Source of the DNA: Lota lota
Taxonomy: Eukaryota > Chordata > Actinopteri > Gadiformes > Lotidae
Assembly (NCBI GenBank): GCA_026745465.1
Contig: JACYXH010000312.1
Coordinates: 1,201,762-1,265,761 of the forward strand
Direction of reading: 5' to 3'
DNA length: 64,000 nucleotides
The notes under the pieces were generated by a model that was not told where the DNA came from, did no database searches, and saw nothing but the letters and a program-made list of their open reading frames with translations. Every line of letters starts with the position of its first letter. The first letter of the stretch is position 1. Both the position numbers and the translations under genes were made by a program. Positions 1 to 64,000 of this stretch are shown here, piece after piece.

Positions 1-390
1 AGAGGGAGGAGGTGAGAGACAGAGGGAGAGAGTGAGAGACAGAGGGAGAGAGTGAGAGACAGAGGGAGAGAGTGAGAGACAGAGGGAGAGAGTGAGAGAC
101 AGAGGGAGAGAGTGAGAGACAGAGGGAGAGAGTGAGAGACAGAGGGAGAGAGTGAGAGACAGAGGGAGAGAGTGAGAGACAGAGGGAGAGAGTGAGAGAC
201 AGAGGGAGAGAGTGAGAGACAGAGGGAGAGAGTGAGAGACAGAGGGAGAGAGTGAGAGACAGAGGGAGCGAGAGCGACAGGGAGAGGAGAGGCAGAGACA
301 GAGGGAGCGAGAGCGACAGGGAGAGGAGAGGCAGAGACAGAGGGAGCGAGAGGCAGAGGGAGAGAGAGGCAGAGACAGAGGGAGAGAGAG
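1..390. repeat. 20-bp minisatellite, purine-rich on plus strand
   Basis: About thirteen near-identical copies of AGAGGGAGAGAGTGAGAGAC fill 11-270, then degenerate purine units with GAGCGACAGG continue to 390. The array reaches the window edge, so its full length is unknown. In the plppr2 transcript direction it is a long pyrimidine tract upstream of where the missing last exon should be. Confidence 0.95.
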
Positions 391-575
391 TAAACCGGAA
401 ACACAGCACGTAACCATGGCAACAAATGTTAGGTCTGGTATGCAAGTACCCCTAAACCTGGACACCCTAAATTACAAAATAAATTACAAAAAGACTTACT
501 GTGTGTTACAGTGTTGGATTTGTGACAGAAGACCCGTTGGGTCATTAGATACACGGGCCCCTTCTCTCAACATGA

Positions 576-613
576 CCTCCTCCTCCTCCTCCTCCTCCTC
601 CTCCTCCTCCTCC
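576..613. repeat. (CCT)n trinucleotide repeat
   Basis: This is an uninterrupted CCT/TCC run, about 30 bases beyond the exon 6 donor in transcript direction. On the minus strand it reads as GAG/GAA-type triplets and would code for glutamate in the frame of exon 6 if the intron were retained. Confidence 0.95.
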
Positions 614-642
614 TGCCCCTCTGAGCCGCCCTTACCCCTTAC

Positions 643-56519
<55,877 letters not shown>

Positions 56520-56980
56520 CTACAGAATCAGTTCAACACATATGTCACACATAGATATCTGTTATGGCTTCACTAGTAGTCATCAATGCATCACTGTTAG
56601 TGTAGAATATATTTGTTCCATTTTATTTCAAAGGGCTTTACATGCCCACACAGGTTCTTGCAATATGCGGACTATGCAGTTGCATAGCTCCCCAAAACCA
56701 TCAGGGGGCCCCAAATATGCAATTCTTATTGTGTTTATATATATTACATAAAAAACAAGTGTCAGTCTCATTTATGCACATTTGGGAGAGGTTATAAAGC
56801 AGATTCTGTAACAATTGTGTAAAATAATATTCATTTATGCACCCCCATATCATATACAATGAAATAACTGTAGCTGTATAGGGCCTCCAGCAAAAGACAA
56901 TGTGTTCCTCCGCTGACGACACCAACCCAGACTATGCAACTATTTACTTCGCATCTTCTCGCTAGTTTCAATTTGTGATC

Positions 56981-57110
56981 ATGGACGAGGTGCGGTTGAT
57001 AGTCGAGGTAGAGTAATACGGCGAGTTGTACGACCCCAGACATTGTTTATACAAGGACAATTTAAAGAAAGACGGCACTTGGAGGACAACTGGTGCTGTC
57101 ATTGGAGCTT
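56981..57110 (+). pseudogene. MADF-domain fragment (PIF/Harbinger-associated Myb/SANT-like protein)
   Basis: The plus strand reads MDEVRLIVEVE, a stop codon, YGELYDPRHCLYKDNLKKDG, then TWR and GAVIGASG. This matches the MADF pattern LI..V..Y.ELYD..H..YKD...K...W..IG. Such proteins accompany Harbinger transposases and also occur as host genes. The fragment is about 45 codons with one stop and no recognisable continuation, so it is a relic. Confidence 0.7.
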
Positions 57111-57679
57111 CAGGTGATTTCGGTTGGAAGTTCGCTAATGAAAACATTGGTCTGTTAAATGACTAAACATGCACTGTATGTACAGTCCACTTTTGTTGGT
57201 TCAAAACAACAATAAAACACCATATATATATTTGTATGTACGTGTGCTCCTCTTGCTCCCAACGCAACGCTTTCATGCTCAGTGTAGCGCCCAAGTTTTT
57301 TACAGATCTAGCTTATTTTCCTCCCAAAGGTTCCACAAAATAGGGGCCCCTAAAAATAATTTTGCACAGGGCCCCCCAAAAAGCCAGACCATACCTGTGC
57401 CCACATAACATGGCACATTTTGAATTCAATATCTAAAGTGTGTTTAGAGTATCTTTATGGATATCATAAAATGCCATGTGCATTTTCTGAAGAAAATGAG
57501 TGTGGTTGCATGAGCCAACTCGTCGTGTGCGCAATGTTCTGTGAGCATGCTAACATGCTAATCCTAGGAAGGCTAATGGCAAAGCACGGCAAGTTTCAAG
57601 TCACTGGGCCACTTTGAAGCAGACTTGTGATTGTTTGAATAATGGGGCTGATCGCTTTTGATTGATTGTGAGTTATAGC

Positions 57680-58380
57680 GCCCTTTTTGGAGACCTGCTT
57701 ACCTGGTTTCTATACGTGTGCCAACGTTGACAACTCTTAAGTTGAGTTGTTTACCTTCGAAATGGTTAAAGTCAGCGTATTTTCACCATTGACTTCCATT
57801 ATAAAAAAAATAGCTCGGGGAGAGCATGCAACAGTGGTAAATTGAAATTGACACTGTGACGTCATTTCTTTAGCTATCGACGCAAAACGAATGGCGGCTC
57901 ATTAATGGTAATGCGCATAAATCGGCCACAACTCTGTATTTTTTAACAGAATCAAAAAAATAATAATACCATAAGGTTGGGCATTTTTAAAAGCATGCGT
58001 AACAACTTTTGGGTCATTTGGGTTAACGGGTCATATTTTCAGAATTTTTCAATTTTTCCCCAAACTTTCAAGGTACAACAAAATCAATCTCGACGGACCT
58101 TATGGGTCCTTGAGCCAAAAATATTCAGCATATCAAATAAGGCCGAAATATCAAGTTTCCGATTTTTTTTTATAAAACGGGGCGGGGCGCAGCCGTTTAG
58201 GTTTGACCTCGAGTTAAAGTGCCCCATGTAGTCAGAATGGTACAAACCCTTTTGGAGACCTCCTTACTTCCGGTCTACTTATGTGTATTTAATTTGACGA
58301 CTCTTAGGAGTTCACGTTTGGAGTGGTTTATTTGAGCGTTTTTGCCCAATTCACTTTCCATATAAAATAATATTATTAAA
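57680..58380. repeat. dispersed repeat with two related 130-bp segments
   Basis: 57685-57810 and 58245-58370 are diverged direct copies (TTTTTGGAGACCTGCTTAC against TTTTGGAGACCTCCTTAC, then GACAACTCTTAAG against GACGACTCTTAGG). Between them lies non-coding AT-rich sequence. Confidence 0.65.
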
Positions 58381-58605
58381 AATATATTTAGAAAAAGAAT
58401 GCATTGTTTGTTCTGTAAAAGTAGATGCACACTTTATTGATATATGCAAAATGTTTTGCCATTGGATTGGTTTTTATACCTAAAAAAACGGTAGGAGATA
58501 ATTACCCAAAATTAAGACACATTATAACAATAGTATGGCTTGCTTTGCAACCACACAAATAAAAAGAAACATGATAACAATAGTGTGGCTTGCGTTGCAA
58601 CCACA

Positions 58606-58725
58606 CTAAAAAGTATCACAAAGTTGCCGTGGGTCGTAACACGACCCCCTCCTTCCTTGAATTCTTTTTTTAAATCTCATAGTGTTCGAATTCCAGCTGA
58701 AACAGCGGGTTCACTTGCTCTTTAA
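58606..58725. mobile_element. right-end fragment of the TTAA element family of 29394-29952
   Basis: Shared pieces are GTGGGTCGTAAC, ATCTCATAGT and CAG.GGGTTCAC near the end, followed by TTTAA. The left end was not found, so this is probably a partial copy. Confidence 0.6.
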
Positions 58726-59199
58726 CATAATAGATTTGGTCTGCTAAAGTGACCTGATTGGTTCCTCCATGCCTATGCAGTTACACTTAAACAAGTTTCT
58801 ATACTATAGTGCCCCTTCCATCCATCCATCCATCCATCCATACGTCTGTCTGTCTCCATATCTATATAGATGATTCTGACCCGTGAAGCCTTGCAAGTGT
58901 GTCATTGTGGTAAGGGGGTTTGGTGTTGAGTATTTATGTAATAAATATATGGTCTGAAAAAGGACAGGGAGTGCATGCCCCTGCCACATTCCATCTGCAG
59001 TGAATAGGTCAAATCCATCATTCGAAAAAGGTCTGCAACACATTCGGCCACGCAGACCACGTACCCACCTAGAACACGTAGATAATGATTCAGGCAAATG
59101 AATCATTATGGAACAGACATCATGTATATATGCCATTAACGACATCTCTGTGGATGAAATATAGCGCTTGCACATCAGAATGCATAATGTTTTGTTTGT

Positions 59200-59510
59200 G
59201 ATACTCCAAGAGAGTTGTAGTACTGTACAATCCTTAATCAACATAAATATACCGTAAGCTAGACTAATTAAAATGTTGTTTTGCCACATCTCGCGTGAGA
59301 ATGAGCCGCTGTTGCAGTTTCAAACCCAACAATGTCTCCCAACAAATCTATTCATTACTAAACAATGACCAAAAAAGCATTTCTACTAACATTATACTGT
59401 AACTAACATTCAAATGCTCTTATGCTTTCAAAATGGAGGCATCATTTCGAGGTGAAATCGCGATGTGCAAGTCCTATATAGGCCCACCTTTCAGCCAAAC
59501 CGCAGGAGTT
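59200..59510. repeat. uninterrupted copy of the 47.5/49.8 kb dispersed repeat
   Basis: The stretch with ATAAATATACCGTAAG, TTTTGCCACATCTC, AACAATGACCAAAAAA and TTTCAAAATGGAGGC is continuous here but separated by 2 kb in the other copy. Confidence 0.75.
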
Positions 59511-59632
59511 TGTATACTTTTCATCCACACTATCCCCTACACTAGAATTAGAATTGTCTTATTTGGGCGGGAGACTGGCTCAATACACCCTCAACTACAT
59601 TCATAGCTATATCAACACATACATATACACAC

Positions 59633-59635
<3 letters not shown>

Positions 59636-59678
<43 letters not shown>
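59636..59678. repeat. (CA)n microsatellite
   Basis: A pure CA run. Confidence 0.97.
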
Positions 59679-59680
<2 letters not shown>

Positions 59681-59809
59681 TTCCAGTAAACAATAAAACA
59701 AAAGCTCTGGGGAAGGAAAAGGTATGGGAAGGAAGCAGAGTGAGCGGTAACACACGAGCAGCAATGATCAAAAAACCCAAAAGCCGTGGCACAGGGAGAT
59801 GAGGGAGAT

Positions 59810-61260
59810 GAGAGAGACTGAAAGCCATGAGGCAGCCATTTTGGAGATCCGTCAGAGGCTCCGGTCGGGAGAGGCCGTCTCTACTCAGCAATGGGACTGA
59901 GTGAAGGAAGAGGAACGGCAACCACCACCACCAGTAATCCCCAAGCTGAGCTCCATTTCAGTTCAACTGTTGACTTAGCCCTGGAATCAAAGCAGGCGAG
60001 CAGATGAAGGGGACGGGAACAAGAAGAAACTGAAAACTAATTGAGAGCAGGGGTGGAGGAATTGCTGGGAGGGCAGCCATCTATCGTGCCCTCGTCTTCC
60101 TGAAGAAAACGGCACCATTCCCTCTGAATCCTGTCTACCTGTGCACTTTATATTTCTGGGACAGGTTGAAGGCACTTTTTCGCCCGCATTTGGGGTTGAA
60201 ATATGAGTTTCTACTTATACTTACTTTCCTTTAATACTTCTTAGAATCTGGGTTTGTTTGATATGAAGACATGATTGCTAGCTACTCTGGTCAGTTGTTG
60301 TTTTAATTAAGAACTTGATTAATTGTTTTATTAACTGTAATTTTCACACATTGATTCAACATTGAAAGCAACAGATTTAACCGTGTTCCAGGGGAATGTC
60401 AATGGATTTAAGCGTGTTCATTCAAACTAAAGCTTGGTTTCATCAATCGGTGGCTCTTTTACATTAATCAGTGCCCACCTTAGGGGAGTCCAGAGGATTA
60501 TCCCTTCATTTTAATGCATGCTTATAGGCACTTCAGTAGTTATTGCTACATACGCATTAGACAGACAGCAAACATGTTCAGGCCAGTTGTGGACACACAG
60601 TTTCTGTTTGAATCTGGCCTAAATATTCACAGTGAGAATGACTAAGACATGATTAAAATGGACAGCATAGCTGTACAGAGTGTGACATACATTCGGTACT
60701 ATTATTTAAATATTTGAATAGATTAATTTCCATTTAAACAACACATTTTTCAAGATGTAAATCTTCAAAGTGCGTTTATTTAATAATGAATCAAGAACCC
60801 TGCCCGGACAATATAGTTATTCCATTAGTTTTTTTGAAGAACAGTTGAATTTATCAAGGCTAGAAATAAAATAAAAATGTTCCTTGAAAAACAGAACCAA
60901 ATTTGAATTATCCAATCTACCCAATCTGCTGTAGACATGTAGACATATAGTGAGATAAAGTGATTCAACAAAATATAATAAATGTGGATTGGTTGAAATA
61001 AAATTGGTAGGTAGATCTTTACACAACCGTTTCAGCTGGTGAAGGCTTTGTTAAATTGCTATTCAATTATTTAATATTGATTTGATGGCAAATTAATCTG
61101 TCTTCAGACTTTCCATCGTGGTATAGATTCTTGAGATGCATTATGGTAAAAGTGTAAATATACCGCTGTCACTACAATGCAATCTAATTAAATCGAGCTA
61201 CTAATCTGTCTCAAAAAACATGATGATGGATTCAAATGTGACAGTAAGAGTTGGAGGAAT
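59810..61260. other. sequence upstream of coding exon 1, no gene recognised
   Basis: No known coding family is seen here. Ordinary AT-rich DNA follows from 60180. Confidence 0.55.
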
Positions 61261-61317
61261 ACATTCAGCCTCTTACTCTCTAACACACCGACACGCACAC
61301 ACACCGACACGTGTACA

Positions 61318-61432
<115 letters not shown>

Positions 61433-62058
61433 CAGGGACCAATTCCCCTGCATTTAAGTTTATTATTTATTCATGATTTTGTAGACCTATCTTCGTCCCT
61501 CCCTCCTCTGCTTGTCTGCCTTAGTAGACTCAACACAACGGTGGCCCCACAACAAGCCTACATTCACATGCACATACACATTCAACACGTTCAACACAGA
61601 CCTCAAACCCCCCCCGCCCCGCTCATTCTCTCACACACAAACGCACGCACGCACCCACGCACACACACAAAGCACACTACAATTAGGTTCACTGAGGCAA
61701 ATCTGGCATCTTCTGTATGTGTTTATGTGTGTGTGTGTTAGAGAAAAAAATCAAGAGTGAGAAATCAAGACGTGGGAAAGAGACATAGAAAGGGAGATAG
61801 AGAGAGAAAGGATGTCCGGGTATAATGCTGCTGTAGTGCTCACTCAAGTTCAACAATTCGGGTCAGGAAGATGGGCTCTGCCTTTTTTCTTTCATTCCCC
61901 ACTCACGAAACACACGCACACACCACTAATCCAACTCACTGAACTAATCCACCCCAACCCCCCGCCACAACCAGACACACACACACACGCATCCACAGAC
62001 ATCTGACAATGAAACACACTCTCAATCAAACCTGGCATGACTAATGATGAAGCCTCAC

Positions 62059-62480
62059 CTTCAACGCCTGAGTGACTGGTGATCTCTGTGCTGTCTTCCC
62101 CTTCAGCACCTTGCCATTCTCCCTCCTTGCTTTCTCTCTCTCTCTCTTGCTCGCTTCCTCCGGCTTGGCTGGCTACGCTCTTTCCACACTCGCTCCGCTC
62201 TCTCTCTCTGTTCGCCGTCAAAGCCGTGAGCCGCGCACTTCGCTGCTCCTCTTCAGCGCCCCCCAATTCTCCCCCACCCCCCTGCCCCCCCTGCCCCTCC
62301 CTCCTCCCCCCCCCCCCCCCGCCCCCCCCCCCCCCCCCCGCGGCAACGAGTGTGAATAAGGGGACAGCTACTGAGCCCACCTGCCTGCCCCGCTGTCTGT
62401 CAGCTACGCCGAGTCGCGGTCCCCTTCACCTCCTCCCAGCTGAGCGGCTCTATAATGGTCCTCTCCGCTCCGGTTTGCAC
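62059..62480 (-). promoter_or_regulatory. GC-rich block, candidate plppr2 promoter and non-coding first exon
   Basis: This is the most CpG-rich stretch on the right side of the window, between AT-normal flanks. On the minus strand it ends with GAAG followed by GTGAGGC, a good splice donor at 62059/62058, with no convincing coding frame before it. Coding exon 1 has a splice-acceptor-like CTGTAG right before its ATG, so an upstream untranslated exon is expected. A TATA-like TTATAGA lies near 62450 on the minus strand. Poly-C runs at 62290-62339 interrupt the block. No transcript evidence is available here. Confidence 0.35.
62290..62340. repeat. C-rich homopolymer tracts
   Basis: Several C runs broken by single G or T, inside the candidate promoter block; G-rich in the plppr2 direction. 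Confidence 0.93.
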
Positions 62481-62573
62481 ACCGCCTGCTAGGTCGCTAA
62501 GCTAACAATGATGACCATGAACAGCACTTCAAGGCTAATTAGTCAACTGAAGAGAAGATATGCAGCGCTGAAG

Positions 62574-62894
62574 AAGAAAGGGAGGGAGAGAGGGAGGGAG
62601 AGAGCGAGGGGAGGGGAGAATTGGGGGGGGGGGTAGTACCTCACAGACCAGCTGTCTGTGGATATGAGGGAGAGGGAAAGGGGGGAGAGAGAGGGAGAGA
62701 GACAGAGAAAGAGAGAGAGAGGATGAGAACAAGAGTATGAGAGAGACTAATATAGCTTATGTGTGAGAGATAGAAAGAGTGAAAGAGCGTTTAAAGCGCC
62801 TGTGAAAATACAATGAAAGAAGTAGATGGCAGTGGTGGAGGAGGAAAAGAAAGGAGCCTTAGTCTGTGTGTGTGAGATAGGATAGAGCAAGAGA

Positions 62895-62947
<53 letters not shown>
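62574..62947. repeat. GA-rich tracts
   Basis: GGGA units at 62578-62612, G10 at 62624-62633, interrupted GA at 62680-62720 and pure (GA)n at 62898-62947. Confidence 0.93.
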
Positions 62948-62948
<1 letters not shown>

Positions 62949-63274
62949 AAGAAATATGTATGTCAGCGGATGGAAAACAACAGGAGCTAACAGAACCAGT
63001 TTTTCATCGACCACGTGTGTAAGCCGTGTGCGAGTGTGTGTTTGGGTGCACGTGTATCTGTAACAAGCTGTTGAGTGAGTGTGCATTCGTCTGTGTTATG
63101 GTGCTGCATGGACTGTACATGAATGATCTCAGGTATCTGCAGTAAGAGCACCCACTGCAGCCTGTTTGAGTTAAGGACACATTGCCAGGCGGGAAAGTGG
63201 AACGCACCCAGCCCTATGTGGGTCAGAGGCCTCAGGTGCAAGCTCCCCAGCTTATAACGTGTATGTGTACATGT

Positions 63275-63278
<4 letters not shown>

Positions 63279-63368
<90 letters not shown>

Positions 63369-63370
63369 GT
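63279..63370. repeat. (GT)n microsatellite
   Basis: A GT run of about 90 bases with one GC step near the end. Confidence 0.97.
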
Positions 63371-64000
63371 TATTGGTCATTGGGGTATGCAGGCACAGAA
63401 GCACTGTAATGTGTGTTCTTCAGGATCCACACGCAATCTTTGAGTTATCTGTGTTTGCGTGTGCATGCGATTGTTTGTAGTATGTGTGTAGATTTCAGTT
63501 GATGATGGCCTTCTTCTACAATGACATTGCAGTAACCGGGCCAAATGGATATTCTCTCTGGGATGACCCTGGGGCCTTCAACAGAAAGCGTGATATCATG
63601 GTGTCCTGAAATGTACTACATAAACACACAATCTCTCTAATATTGACACTACCAGATGTATCAACATTAACTCCAATTTATTGTTGTTGGTTTTGTTGTG
63701 TGACAATAATTATCCAATCAGTACTTGAACTGAGACATTTAGTTAAGAGATGGGACTGGAGTCACATGATGGGGACTGGAGTCACATGATGTGATGAGGA
63801 GAATAACCTTGGCTTGAGAGACACATAAAAGAGAGCACCAGTGATCGAGACCGAAGACGCATACATGTATTAAAACACATTTTGTCCTTTTGGCTGTATG
63901 GGTAGGACATTCATCTTTAAACTGGTCTAACTCACCATATCTCAAGTCAAACGTGAAAAGATTCATATTTGATCAACCCCCCAGGGTGATGCTGACTTAC
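63371..64000. other. right edge of window, no gene recognised
   Basis: No coding family is seen. A 20-bp direct repeat (GGGACTGGAGTCACATGATG) occurs at 63753 and 63773. Confidence 0.6.

Noticed and set aside
58804-59289. 161-codon minus-strand open frame
   Set aside because: No family resemblance; it ends in a CATC repeat and overlaps a dispersed non-coding repeat. Codon content does not look selected.
62072-62492. Pro/Ser-rich and Gly-rich open frames over the C-rich block
   Set aside because: They depend on C homopolymers and lack any family match. The block is better explained as a GC-rich promoter or untranslated region.

Overview
The window is vertebrate, almost certainly teleost, nuclear DNA. 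It has one host gene split into short exons over more than 55 kb, fish-type mobile elements (Ty3/Gypsy, Tc1, hAT, small inverted-repeat elements), and an extreme load of simple repeats: dozens of CA/GT, CT/GA and poly-C runs plus two minisatellites of about 2.5 kb each. Such tandem-repeat density recalls gadiform (cod-like) genomes, but species cannot be fixed from the sequence.

The host gene lies on the minus strand and is recognised as plppr2, a phospholipid phosphatase-related (PLPPR/LPPR) six-pass membrane protein. Six coding exons fit by frame, splice sites and remembered family sequence: 56409-56519, 26215-26403, 11612-11732, 11059-11309, 7448-7624 and 643-813, together 340 codons. The last few codons should lie left of position 1. 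The phosphatase motifs are degenerate in the way known for the whole PLPPR family, so the product should be a non-enzymatic membrane protein. A GC-rich block at about 62.06-62.48 kb may hold the non-coding first exon and promoter.

Layout, left to right. 0-7.4 kb: exon 6, then a young Gypsy element with identical LTRs inside intron 5, then a long pyrimidine tract touching the exon 5 splice donor. 7.4-11.3 kb: exons 5 and 4, separated by a minisatellite that carries 18 extra copies of the exon 4 splice-donor junction, and by a small inverted piece of exon 6. 11.6-26.4 kb: exon 3, a decayed Tc1 transposon split by an older, broken Gypsy copy, long microsatellites, then exon 2. 26.4-56.4 kb: a 30 kb intron with small DNA elements, a 2.4 kb minisatellite of 22/30-bp units, a hAT pseudogene that received two later insertions, and two copies of a long foldback (inverted-repeat) family. 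56.4-64 kb: coding exon 1, a MADF-domain relic, more dispersed repeats, and the putative promoter block.

The most unusual signal is the intron 4 array. Its terminal unit runs into coding sequence, and each long unit repeats the exon-end/intron-start junction. Also notable are G-runs just downstream of splice donors, an exon 2 acceptor that could double as an alternative start codon region, and a family of kilobase-scale foldback elements. No tRNA, rRNA, CRISPR array or second complete host gene was found.
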